Source: Ruminococcaceae bacterium UBA2854 | GTDB lineage: Bacteria > Bacillota > Clostridia > Oscillospirales > Acutalibacteraceae | Assembly: GCA_002350765.1 (NCBI GenBank) | Contig: DEFK01000039.1 | Span: 1 to 30,545 of the forward strand | Length of the DNA: 30,545 nt | Direction of reading: 5' to 3' | Shown: in pieces, positions 1 through 6,222 of the stretch | How positions within the stretch are numbered: position 1 is the first letter of the stretch | Layout: each line of letters begins with the position of its first letter | Position numbers and translations under genes: made by a program | The notes under the pieces: generated by a model | What the model was told of the DNA's origin: nothing | The model's input: the letters and a program-made list of their open reading frames with translations, nothing else | Databases searched by the model: none

Positions 1-25
1 TTCCACGTCCTAAAGGACACCAAGT

Positions 26-56
26 AAAAACAGCAAGCGAGCGCTTGCTGTTTTTT
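26..56. terminator. Bidirectional Rho-independent terminator
   Basis: A perfect 9-bp GC-rich stem (31-39 with 42-50) has a 2-base loop, so the loop probably opens a pair or two. It is flanked by A5 at 26-30 and T6 at 51-56, so a U-tract follows the hairpin in either direction. On the minus strand the stop codon of the small lipoprotein gene (55-57) sits inside the A-tract side, so it terminates that gene. The plus-strand U-tract suggests a convergent gene ends just left of the window. Confidence 0.85.
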
Positions 57-279
57 AGTCGTTTGTATTCTCTTTATCATCGTTATCAATTATTCCGTCG
101 TCATCGTCCACAACGCCGTCGTTATCGTTTTCGATTCCCGACGCGGCTTCGGATACCGCTTCGGAAGCGTTGGTTACCATTTCGGTAGCTTCGTCAGCCG
201 CGTCCTGCACCATACCGCAGCCTGTAAACGACATAACCGCGATAATTGAAATAATAACAGCTGTAATTAGTTTTTTCAA
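55..279 (-). CDS. Small acidic lipoprotein of unknown function
   Basis: Encodes about 74 residues. The N-terminus is a lipoprotein signal peptide: Lys-Lys, a hydrophobic stretch, then lipobox FTGC about 20 residues in, so the mature protein should be lipid-anchored on the outer face of the membrane. The mature part is an Ala/Glu/Ser-rich segment likely to be helical, then a tail almost entirely Asp, Asn and Glu (DNDGVVDDDDGIIDNDD). I chose the TTG at 277-279 as start because an AGGGTGATT Shine-Dalgarno lies at the right distance; an in-frame GTG three codons upstream (288) has no usable site. The gene follows the MORN-repeat gene by about 34 bases with no terminator between, so the two are probably co-transcribed. 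The acidic tail could bind divalent cations, but that is inference. No family is recognised. Confidence 0.7.
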   Translation of the reverse strand: MKKLITAVIISIIAVMSFTGCGMVQDAADEATEMVTNASEAVSEAASGIENDNDGVVDDDDGIIDNDDKENTND

Positions 280-313
280 AATAATCACCCTGTGCTATTA
301 TTTACTATATTTT

Positions 314-1603
314 TTATTTTATACCATCATTTAATAAATCGTCAATTTTATAGGACTCGATTACTTCGTCGTTATCGAAAACAGATACGACAAACGAACC
401 GTCGTCGTCAATAGTAATGCCCTTCCCCTGCTTTTTACCATTAAAGTATTCGCCGAGGAATAAGAAATTACCGTTCTTATCGAATCTAGCGCCTATTCCG
501 TTCGGTATATTATCGAACCATTTACCAATATGGGATGAACCGTCCGAGCCCCTGAATCCTACGCCGAAGCCGTTTCTAAGATTATCACGCCAGTTGCCGA
601 CGTAATTGACCTTTCCGTTTTTAAAGTAGAAAGTACCGAAGCCGTTTCTCTTATCGTTATAGTAACCGCCCTCGTAGGCTGTAGTACCCTCGGGAGTAAC
701 CGTTCTGCCGTAACCCGAACGCTTTTTATTCTCGTCGAGCTCGCCGAAATACTGATAGTTTTCTCCCTTGCTCATAATAACGGCGTCGGACATTTTATTA
801 TCGCGAACGGTACCGTAAACCTTGGTATCGTCCTCAACGACTTCCTCCTGCTCTTTTTCGGCCTGATTAAACATCTTGTTGGTAATTTCAAAATAAGGCT
901 CGCCGTTTTCTTCCGTCAGATACTCGGCTTCGCTTATATCAAAGGTGGAGTTCAGATTTCTGTTCAGATTAAAGTCAACGCTGTCGAAATCAAAACCTCC
1001 TAAGTTATTAACGGAATCATCCTTAATTACAGTTTTAGATATAAACTTCTCGTTCGGAACGGAATTAAAGAATAAAAATCCCCTGTCGGTAAAAGCGAGC
1101 AGCGAATAATCGCCGTCCTCGGGAAGCTTGGTTTTAGGATAAAGATAGGATTCAACGGTCGATTCCGCCGTAGTATGGATTTTTACAATAACATCCTTCT
1201 CGTCAACCTTGGACGGGTATAATATATACTCGGGTTTCTTCGACGCTTTGGAGTAATACTCGTTTTTTATCCACATATGATTGCTGTCGAAATAATATCG
1301 CTTAAAGATAAAGCCTGAGTTATCGTATGTATTTACACGGTAGCAGTTATCGGAATATCTCTCGGCGCTCTGGTAAACGACCTTGTCCTTGTTAACCTTC
1401 CAGCTAAGCGGTTTATCGCTTTCCATATTGTAGAAAAACATATACTCAATATCGTTTACATACTGAACACAGCGATTATTCTGCGGTTCATAGTTGCTGT
1501 TAAAGTAATTAGCGCGTACTCCCGCGAAAAAGTCCTCGGTAAAATCAAGCACATCAAATTTTTCGAAAGCCAGACCGTAATATATAATATCGTTTCTATC
1601 CAT
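314..1603 (-). CDS. MORN-repeat protein of unknown function
   Basis: About 429 residues with no signal peptide and no membrane segment. Residues 1-280 are a polar, aromatic-rich region with no recognised family. Residues about 283-400 hold five MORN-type repeats of about 23 residues, with units such as YEGGYYNDKRNGFGTFYF and YVGNWRDNLRNGFGVGF. A short acidic tail follows. MORN repeats are beta-hairpin modules that mediate protein or lipid contacts; in bacteria their partners are mostly unknown. The start is the ATG at 1603, preceded by GCAGG at about 7 bases; the 13 extra upstream codons lack a binding site and run into the pfkA terminator. It is followed by the lipoprotein gene with no terminator between, suggesting a two-gene unit. 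I saw no convincing promoter of its own, so read-through from pfkA is possible. Confidence 0.8.
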   Translation of the reverse strand: MDRNDIIYYGLAFEKFDVLDFTEDFFAGVRANYFNSNYEPQNNRCVQYVNDIEYMFFYNMESDKPLSWKVNKDKVVYQSAERYSDNCYRVNTYDNSGFIFKRYYFDSNHMWIKNEYYSKASKKPEYILYPSKVDEKDVIVKIHTTAESTVESYLYPKTKLPEDGDYSLLAFTDRGFLFFNSVPNEKFISKTVIKDDSVNNLGGFDFDSVDFNLNRNLNSTFDISEAEYLTEENGEPYFEITNKMFNQAEKEQEEVVEDDTKVYGTVRDNKMSDAVIMSKGENYQYFGELDENKKRSGYGRTVTPEGTTAYEGGYYNDKRNGFGTFYFKNGKVNYVGNWRDNLRNGFGVGFRGSDGSSHIGKWFDNIPNGIGARFDKNGNFLFLGEYFNGKKQGKGITIDDDGSFVVSVFDNDEVIESYKIDDLLNDGIK

Positions 1604-1624
1604 AATAAACCTGCAATAATATAG

Positions 1625-1667
1625 TAATATCAAACAAGGCACAATATACGATAATACATTGTGCCTT
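1625..1667 (-). terminator. Terminator after pfkA
   Basis: A perfect 10-bp inverted repeat (1636-1645 with 1658-1667, arms AAGGCACAAT/ATTGTGCCTT) has a 12-base loop and lies 20 bases after the pfkA stop. On the minus strand it is followed by GTTTGATATT, a moderately U-rich tract. Efficiency is uncertain because the tract is interrupted. Confidence 0.65.
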
Positions 1668-1687
1668 TAAAACGTGTTTTAATCCAG

Positions 1688-2656
1688 TTAAATTGAAACC
1701 GTCTTGGCGATTTCGTAAAGATTCTTGTTGAATACTCTCGGCATTTCGAGCGCTTCGGTAATATCGTAATCGACAATCTTATTCTCTTTCATAGCGACAA
1801 CACGATTGCCCTTGCCCTCGTATAAAAGGTCTACGGCTTTATGTCCCATAATAGAAGCGACTACTCGGTCTCTTACCGTTGGAGAACCGCCGCGCTGTAC
1901 GTGGCCGAGAATTGTAGCTCTCGTTTCTATACCGAGACGCTTTTCTACGTACTTAGCTAGGTCGTTTACTCCGCCGACACCCTCGGCTACAACGATAATA
2001 AAATGCTTTTTACCTGTTTTCTGGGTATCAACGATACGGGCGATAACATCCTTCTCGATATCATACTTAACCTCGGGAACAAGAATAGCGGTAGCTCCGC
2101 AGGAAATACCAACCTGTAAGGCGATATCTCCGCAACGGCGTCCCATAACCTCAGCTATAGAACAACGGTCGTGCGACTGAGCTGTATCACGAATTTTATC
2201 TATCATTTCAACCGCTGTATTCATAGCGGTATCGAAGCCTATTGTATATTCCGAACAGGCGATATCATTATCAATAGTACCGGGAACGCCGATACAATTA
2301 ACGCCCGCGTTGGTAAGCGCTCTCGCGCCCGCGAAAGAACCGTCGCCGCCGATTACAACAACGCCGCTGATTCCAAGCTCCTTACAATGCTGAGCCGCTT
2401 TCTTCTGACCCGCGGGAGTTTTAAACTCCTCGCTTCGGGCTGTATAAAGCATAGTACCGCCGAAACCGATAATATCGGAAACCGAGCGGAGATTCATCTT
2501 CTCTACATCACCGTTTAAAAGTCCGTTATATCCGCGGTATACGCCGTAAACGTCCATTCCTTTCGCGATGCCCGCGCGTACTACCGCTCTGATAGCCGCG
2601 TTCATTCCAGGTGCGTCTCCGCCACTTGTTAAAACAGCGATTTTTTTCTTACCCAT
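1688..2656 (-). CDS. pfkA: ATP-dependent 6-phosphofructokinase
   Basis: Phosphorylates fructose 6-phosphate to fructose 1,6-bisphosphate, the committed step of glycolysis; a cytoplasmic homotetramer in this family. The 322-residue length matches bacterial PfkA (about 320). The N-terminal nucleotide motif SGGDAPGMNAAIR, the GGDGS motif at 103-107 and the catalytic PGTIDND motif at about 125-131 are all present. The Gly after GGD, and Gly rather than Lys in the PGTIDND region, are the residues typical of ATP-using rather than PPi-using enzymes. EVMGRRCGDIA is the substrate-binding segment. The start is the ATG at 2656 with GGAGG seven bases upstream; the longer open frame to 2725 would cover the promoter. 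It is transcribed alone or with the MORN unit, from its own promoter to the hairpin at 1636-1667. Confidence 0.97.
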   Translation of the reverse strand: MGKKKIAVLTSGGDAPGMNAAIRAVVRAGIAKGMDVYGVYRGYNGLLNGDVEKMNLRSVSDIIGFGGTMLYTARSEEFKTPAGQKKAAQHCKELGISGVVVIGGDGSFAGARALTNAGVNCIGVPGTIDNDIACSEYTIGFDTAMNTAVEMIDKIRDTAQSHDRCSIAEVMGRRCGDIALQVGISCGATAILVPEVKYDIEKDVIARIVDTQKTGKKHFIIVVAEGVGGVNDLAKYVEKRLGIETRATILGHVQRGGSPTVRDRVVASIMGHKAVDLLYEGKGNRVVAMKENKIVDYDITEALEMPRVFNKNLYEIAKTVSI

Positions 2657-2696
2657 ATTGTACCTCCTAAGAGAATAATTATAATAATTCCCTAAT

Positions 2697-2725
2697 ATTA
2701 TAATACAATTAAATGTTAAATACAA
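2697..2725 (-). promoter_or_regulatory. Sigma-A-type promoter of pfkA
   Basis: On the minus strand the -35 box is TTGTAT (2720-2725), the spacer is exactly 17 bases, and the -10 box is a perfect TATAAT (2697-2702). This places the transcript start about 30 bases before the pfkA ATG, with the GGAGG site in the leader. Confidence 0.8.
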
Positions 2726-2770
2726 TAGAATGATGTCATTTTTTTAAAAATGAACGATAAAATTGCGGAA

Positions 2771-3892
2771 TCAGCTTTTAAAATACATATAAAACTGGCA
2801 TTTAAGCGTACCGTTGTAGAGCTTTCTGCGCTTATCCGCTTTTCTTCCGAACAGCTTTTCGAAATCGTCGTCGGGGGTTATTATACCGTAGCTTTTACCC
2901 TTTTGCTTAATAAACTTCCCGCCCATTATCTTATAAAGCGCTTCCGCTTCGTCAAGGTCTAAGAGGCGTTCTCCGTACGGAGGGTTGACGATCGTAGTCT
3001 GGTATTCGCTGTCGAAAGTAAAATCCTTTATATCTCTTTTTATAAAGCTGATTCTATCAGCTACTCCCGCGCGTTCTGCGTTACCGCGGGCTATTTCGAG
3101 CGCGCTTTCGTCAATATCGTAGCCTACCGCCTTAAAAGCGCAATCATTTTTTATATCCGCTTTAGCTTTCTCCCGTTCTTCAAGCCATATACTTTTGGGA
3201 ATCTGGCTCCAGTTTTCTGCCGAAAAGCTTCGGTTAAGCCCCGGAGCGATATTTAAAGCCTTCATTGCGGATTCAATTAATAAAGTACCGCTTCCGCACA
3301 TCGGATCGACTACAAAATGGTTTGAACGTACACGCATTAAATCGACCATAGCGGCGGCGAGCGTTTCCTTTATAGGAGCGTCGTTAGCCTCTAAGCGGTA
3401 GCCGCGCTTATGGAGCCCCTCGCCCGTAGTATCGAGCATTATGCTCGCTTTATCATTCCTTATTAAAAACTGGATTTGGTGGACTGCGCCAGTTTCCTCG
3501 AGCCAGCTAACGCCGTACTTCGACGATAACCTGTCGGCTACAGCTTTCTTTATAATCTTCTGGCAGTCGCTTACGGAACGCAGCTCGGAATCAAGACAGC
3601 CGCCCTTTACGGGAAAAGCGTCCGATTCTCCGATAAAATTCTCCCAGTTAATCGCTTTAACTCCCCTGAAAAGCTCGTCGAAGCTGTAAGCTTTAAACTC
3701 GGAAAGCACAATCTGTATACGCTCAGCGTAACGCGAGATAATATTAGCCTTAGCCAAAGCAGAATAATCTCCGCTAAAAAACACTCGCCCGTTTTCAGCT
3801 TTAACATTTTCTATTCCGTTGTACTTCAGCTCGTTCGCGCATATTCCCTCTAAGCCGAGAATACACGGCGCGCAAAACTTTAATTCATTCAT
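2771..3892 (-). CDS. THUMP-domain class I SAM-dependent RNA methyltransferase (YpsC/RlmL-N type)
   Basis: Probable 23S rRNA guanine-N2 methyltransferase of the RlmL/YpsC family. About 373 residues. The N-terminal third carries a THUMP RNA-binding domain (from FCAPCILGLEGICANELK). The C-terminal half is a Rossmann methyltransferase of the UPF0020 type, with the SAM-binding MCGSGTLLIESA segment at about 205-216 and the catalytic NPPYGERL motif near residue 300. Start chosen at the ATG at 3892, with AAAGGTG upstream; the 13 earlier codons run into the terminator of the preceding gene. It stands between that terminator and the pfkA promoter, so it is probably monocistronic, although I saw no clear promoter or terminator of its own. 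The exact target nucleotide cannot be read from sequence. Confidence 0.9.
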   Translation of the reverse strand: MNELKFCAPCILGLEGICANELKYNGIENVKAENGRVFFSGDYSALAKANIISRYAERIQIVLSEFKAYSFDELFRGVKAINWENFIGESDAFPVKGGCLDSELRSVSDCQKIIKKAVADRLSSKYGVSWLEETGAVHQIQFLIRNDKASIMLDTTGEGLHKRGYRLEANDAPIKETLAAAMVDLMRVRSNHFVVDPMCGSGTLLIESAMKALNIAPGLNRSFSAENWSQIPKSIWLEEREKAKADIKNDCAFKAVGYDIDESALEIARGNAERAGVADRISFIKRDIKDFTFDSEYQTTIVNPPYGERLLDLDEAEALYKIMGGKFIKQKGKSYGIITPDDDFEKLFGRKADKRRKLYNGTLKCQFYMYFKS

Positions 3893-3909
3893 AAATACAC
3901 CTTTATTGT

Positions 3910-3940
3910 ATAATAAAAACCGACTCAACATAGAGTCGGC
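3910..3940 (-). terminator. Rho-independent terminator of the yab/divIC operon
   Basis: A 7-bp GC-rich stem (3920-3926 with 3933-3939, arms CCGACTC/GAGTCGG) has a 6-base loop. On the minus strand it is followed by TTTTTATTAT. It lies 9 bases beyond the stop of the S1-domain gene and directly before the methyltransferase leader. Confidence 0.85.
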
Positions 3941-3948
3941 AAATTTAC

Positions 3949-4425
3949 TTACTTTTTAGAACCGCCTCTGCGGCTGTATCCGCGGGATTCGCCCGAAGCA
4001 CGTTTTAAATCGGACATCTTATCCTCGCTGGTCTTTTTAAACATAGACATCATATCCTCGAAACTGGAAGGATTATCGGGACGTGAATTCTGCCACTCAT
4101 AGTTACCCGGGCTCGTTACGGGAGGCGCGGGTTTATAAGGCTTTCTCTTTTTCGGTTTATTATCATAATCTTTTTTAAACTTTTTCTCGGGCTCGGGCTG
4201 AGTCTGCTTAATCGAGAGCGCAATTTTCCCGTTCTCGGACGATAAAACCTTTACATTTACCTTATCGCCGATAGTAAGAAAATCTTTAATCTCGTTTACG
4301 TACGTTCTCGAAACCTCGGAAATATGTACCATTCCCGTGCTTCCATCAGGCAAGTCCACAAAAGCTCCGAATTTAGAAATACCCGAAACCTTACCCTCTA
4401 CAATTTTACCAACTTCTACGCTCAT
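3949..4425 (-). CDS. yabR: S1 RNA-binding domain protein, YabR/GSP13-like
   Basis: 158 residues. Residues 1-75 form one S1 (OB-fold) RNA-binding domain, recognisable from GKIVEGKVSGISKFGAFVDL, GMVHISEVS and GDKVNVKVLS. The rest is a low-complexity basic tail rich in Lys, Pro, Ser and Gly, ending RGGSKK, which probably adds nonspecific RNA affinity. In Bacillus subtilis the gene after divIC is yabR, also a single-S1 protein, and the position here is identical. These proteins associate with ribosomes or RNA; the exact role is unresolved. The start ATG has GGGGGA seven bases upstream. It is the last gene before the terminator at 3910-3940. The B. subtilis neighbour spoIIE does not follow. Confidence 0.9.
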   Translation of the reverse strand: MSVEVGKIVEGKVSGISKFGAFVDLPDGSTGMVHISEVSRTYVNEIKDFLTIGDKVNVKVLSSENGKIALSIKQTQPEPEKKFKKDYDNKPKKRKPYKPAPPVTSPGNYEWQNSRPDNPSSFEDMMSMFKKTSEDKMSDLKRASGESRGYSRRGGSKK

Positions 4426-4436
4426 TAGTCCCCCGT

Positions 4437-4874
4437 TTATTCTCCCGATACGTTTACGAAAACTCGTTCGCCGTTCTTTATATAGTCAAGATCCTCGCGC
4501 GCGATATTCTCGTAATACTTGCGCAATTCACTATCCTTTAAGTTTTTAATCTTTTTTAAATCCTCGATTTTAATCTCAAGAATTGCCTTTTGTTCTTCGA
4601 GCTTCTGATACTCGTCTTTTTTCTCTTGAATCTGGATACTCTGATTTATAATAGTAAACGAAGCGTATACCAAAAACGCGGCTAAAGCCAGATAGAGAAG
4701 TAAAAACTTTTTATTTCTCTTTTTCTTTTCAGGAGCGACTTCCTTGATCTCGGCTTTTTTCGAGTCGTTTTCTTTTTTATCTTCTTTATTATTATCGGAA
4801 AGTTTATCTTTTATTTTATCTTTTGTCATTTTGGAGATGCTTTCTTTCTCCCATACCGCTCTTTTGTCTTTCAT
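4437..4874 (-). CDS. divIC: Septum formation initiator, DivIC/FtsB family
   Basis: 145 residues with the bitopic layout of DivIC: a charged Lys/Glu/Asp-rich cytoplasmic N-terminus (1-56), one membrane helix (about 57-76), then a periplasm-side coiled coil and a short C-terminal domain ending with ENIAREDLDYIKNGE, matching the family. DivIC acts with FtsL and DivIB at the division septum. The cytoplasmic arm is long and very acidic/basic compared with many homologues. The start at 4874 has GAAGGTAAG upstream but makes the gene overlap yabQ by 59 bases; an in-frame ATG at 4829 would cut the overlap to 14 but has no visible ribosome binding site. Either is possible. Operon context with yabP, yabQ and yabR supports the call. 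Confidence 0.9.
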   Translation of the reverse strand: MKDKRAVWEKESISKMTKDKIKDKLSDNNKEDKKENDSKKAEIKEVAPEKKKRNKKFLLLYLALAAFLVYASFTIINQSIQIQEKKDEYQKLEEQKAILEIKIEDLKKIKNLKDSELRKYYENIAREDLDYIKNGERVFVNVSGE

Positions 4875-5301
4875 CTAATCTTACCTTCACAATTATATTT
4901 CTTAAATGCGTCATACAATATTCTGATTTTATTCTAATATTATACATTACTTTTCGTGCTGTTTTCAATAGCTTTTTTAATATTTTTTTAAAAATCGCGA
5001 TAATCGGGTTAAAAATTATATCCAACAAACGCCGTACAGTATGGTAAAAAGTAACAAAACCTGTGACTTCTCCCACAATAACAAAGGCTCGCACCGTTCC
5101 CTCGAGCATTGACAGCGAAAAATAAAAGGTAACAATTCCCGAAAAAATCATAAATAATATATCGCAAATATAATAATGAAGTTTTTTATTAAAGCCGAGC
5201 TTATGGAAAACCCTTATGGGCTCATATAAAAATCCGAGAATAAAGCCGAGCAGAATTGAGTATAAAAACGATATTAATAACTCGGACAGCGTAAATTCCA
5301 T
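4816..5301 (-). CDS. yabQ: Spore cortex biosynthesis protein YabQ
   Basis: 161 residues. The N-terminal half has three hydrophobic membrane segments (about 7-26, 43-66 and 70-89), with the family-typical SILLGFILGFLYEPIR and DILFMIFSGIVTFYFS regions; the C-terminal half is basic and amphipathic. In B. subtilis YabQ is needed for formation of the spore cortex and localises to the forespore membrane. Its ATG overlaps the yabP stop by one base (TAATG), indicating translational coupling. The 3' end overlaps divIC, placing a sporulation gene and a vegetative division gene on one transcript. Confidence 0.93.
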   Translation of the reverse strand: MEFTLSELLISFLYSILLGFILGFLYEPIRVFHKLGFNKKLHYYICDILFMIFSGIVTFYFSLSMLEGTVRAFVIVGEVTGFVTFYHTVRRLLDIIFNPIIAIFKKILKKLLKTARKVMYNIRIKSEYCMTHLRNIIVKVRLDERQKSGMGERKHLQNDKR

Positions 5302-5570
5302 TATCCGAGCAACCTTTGTATAAAGCCTTTATCGGTTTTGCTGTCGGTATAATTAAGCAGGTTGACAACACCCTCGATTTCAACATCGCCCGTATCCAAA
5401 TCGAGCCTGCCGATATGTAAGCCAGAGCCTTTTACAATTAAACCGCCCGCCGTAGTTTTCAGGCTGACGGTCTCCTCGTTAAAGCCCGATACGTCCTCTA
5501 CTCCCGTAAGGCTAAGCTTCTTTCTGTTATCCAGAATCAAGCTGTGTGGTTTTAAAACTTTCTCCTGCAT
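5301..5570 (-). CDS. yabP: Sporulation protein YabP
   Basis: 89 residues, the usual family length. The sequence begins with PHSLILDNRKKLSLTGVEDV and has the beta-rich pattern ending in a LDTGDVEIEGVVNLLNY segment, both characteristic of YabP. YabP is a small cytoplasmic sporulation protein that in B. subtilis is encoded with YabQ and is required for normal sporulation; its biochemical role is not known. The start ATG has a full GGAGG seven bases upstream, but that site sits in a hairpin (see 5579-5610). It is followed by yabQ with a one-base overlap. Confidence 0.93.
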   Translation of the reverse strand: MQEKVLKPHSLILDNRKKLSLTGVEDVSGFNEETVSLKTTAGGLIVKGSGLHIGRLDLDTGDVEIEGVVNLLNYTDSKTDKGFIQRLLG

Positions 5571-5578
5571 AATAAATC

Positions 5579-5610
5579 CTCCATATAAACAGATATATAA
5601 TTATATGGAG
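5579..5610 (-). promoter_or_regulatory. Hairpin occluding the yabP ribosome binding site
   Basis: A perfect 10-bp inverted repeat: 5579-5588 (CTCCATATAA) pairs with 5601-5610 (TTATATGGAG), with a 12-base loop. In the minus-strand mRNA the 3' arm contains GGAG of the yabP Shine-Dalgarno (5578-5582). The stem is A/U-rich apart from four pairs at the base, so it should be only moderately stable. It lies 11 bases after the rqcP stop and has no U-tract after it, so it is not a standard terminator. Confidence 0.6.
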
Positions 5611-5621
5611 AATTTTTTTAA

Positions 5622-5864
5622 TTATGTCGCGTTTTCGTACATTGACGCAGCGTTTTCCTTAGTAGCGTGCTCGTTAAGCTCCTTAACCCTGATTTTAACA
5701 TTACGCGAGCCTAAGGATATTTCGATTATATCCCCTACCTTTACCGCGTAAGAGGCGCGGGCTATATTGCCGTTCACCGTAACTCTGCCCGCGTCGCAGG
5801 CTTCGTTGGCAACGGTACGGCGTTTAATAATTCTCGATACCTTTAAAAATTTATCTAATCTCAT
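5622..5864 (-). CDS. rqcP: S4-domain RNA-binding protein RqcP (YabO/Hsp15 family)
   Basis: 80 residues that are essentially one S4 domain: MRLDKFLKVSRIIKRRTVANEACDAG contains the alpha-L RNA-binding core, followed by VTVNG and a KVGDIIEI strand. In B. subtilis the gene at this position, yabO/rqcP, encodes a factor that works with RqcH on stalled 50S subunits to add alanine tails to blocked nascent chains. Assignment rests on the family plus the conserved order mazG-(HU)-rqcP-yabP-yabQ-divIC. The start ATG has AAAGGAA upstream, placed directly at the end of the HU terminator. Confidence 0.92.
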   Translation of the reverse strand: MRLDKFLKVSRIIKRRTVANEACDAGRVTVNGNIARASYAVKVGDIIEISLGSRNVKIRVKELNEHATKENAASMYENAT

Positions 5865-5871
5865 AGTATTC

Positions 5872-5909
5872 CTTTCAAAAAGAAAACTGCCTCATAAAGA
5901 GGCAGTTTT
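5872..5909 (-). terminator. Strong intrinsic terminator after HU
   Basis: A perfect 11-bp stem (5883-5893 with 5899-5909, core ACTGCCTC/GAGGCAGT) has a 5-base loop. On the minus strand it is followed by CTTTTTG. It lies 12 bases after the HU stop and just before the rqcP ribosome binding site, so rqcP and the yab genes downstream must rely on read-through or on a promoter I could not see. Confidence 0.88.
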
Positions 5910-5921
5910 TAACAAATATAA

Positions 5922-6197
5922 TTATTTGTTTACAGCGTCCTTGAAAGCCTTACCAGCCTTGAAAGCGGGAACCTTAGAAGCGGCAATCTCGATCTTGTTG
6001 CCAGTTCTGGGATCAACACCTGTGCGAGCGTTTCTCTGACGCTGCTCAAATGTACCAAAGCCTACGAGCTGAACCTTGTCGCCCTTTACGATAGCGTCAA
6101 CGATTGTATCAACTGTAGCGGAAACTGCCTTCTCAGCGTCCTTCTTAGAAATACCGCTTGCCTCTGCAACTGCAGCAATTAATTCTGTTTTGTTCAT
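5922..6197 (-). CDS. hup: HU-family DNA-binding protein
   Basis: 91 residues, the standard HU length. MNKTELIAAVAEASGISKKDAEKAV is the N-terminal dimerisation helix pair; GFGTFEQRQRNARTGVDPRTG covers the beta-arm base and the Arg-Asn-Pro-type tip; VPAFKAGKAFKDAVNK is the canonical C-terminus. HU is an abundant nucleoid protein that bends DNA without sequence specificity. GGAGG precedes the ATG. The gene sits between mazG and rqcP, a position also known in other Clostridia. High HU levels relative to its neighbours would be explained by the terminator immediately downstream. Confidence 0.97.
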   Translation of the reverse strand: MNKTELIAAVAEASGISKKDAEKAVSATVDTIVDAIVKGDKVQLVGFGTFEQRQRNARTGVDPRTGNKIEIAASKVPAFKAGKAFKDAVNK

Positions 6198-6222
6198 AGT
6201 TTAATTCCTCCAAAAAATTATT

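Noticed and set aside
1..27. A nine-codon open tail ending in TAA on the plus strand, just before the bidirectional terminator.
   Set aside because: It could be the end of a convergent gene, and the terminator supports that, but nine codons are too few to recognise or distinguish from chance.
1607..1664. Possible promoter for the MORN gene (TTGTGC, 17 bases, TATTAT).
   Set aside because: The -35 matches only 3 of 6 and lies in the pfkA terminator stem, and the start site would fall on the ribosome binding site.
2734..2755. AT-rich inverted repeat (CATTTTT/AAAAATG) after the RNA methyltransferase gene.
   Set aside because: The stem is entirely weak pairs apart from the base, has no U-tract in the right place, and falls just upstream of the pfkA promoter; not enough for a terminator call.
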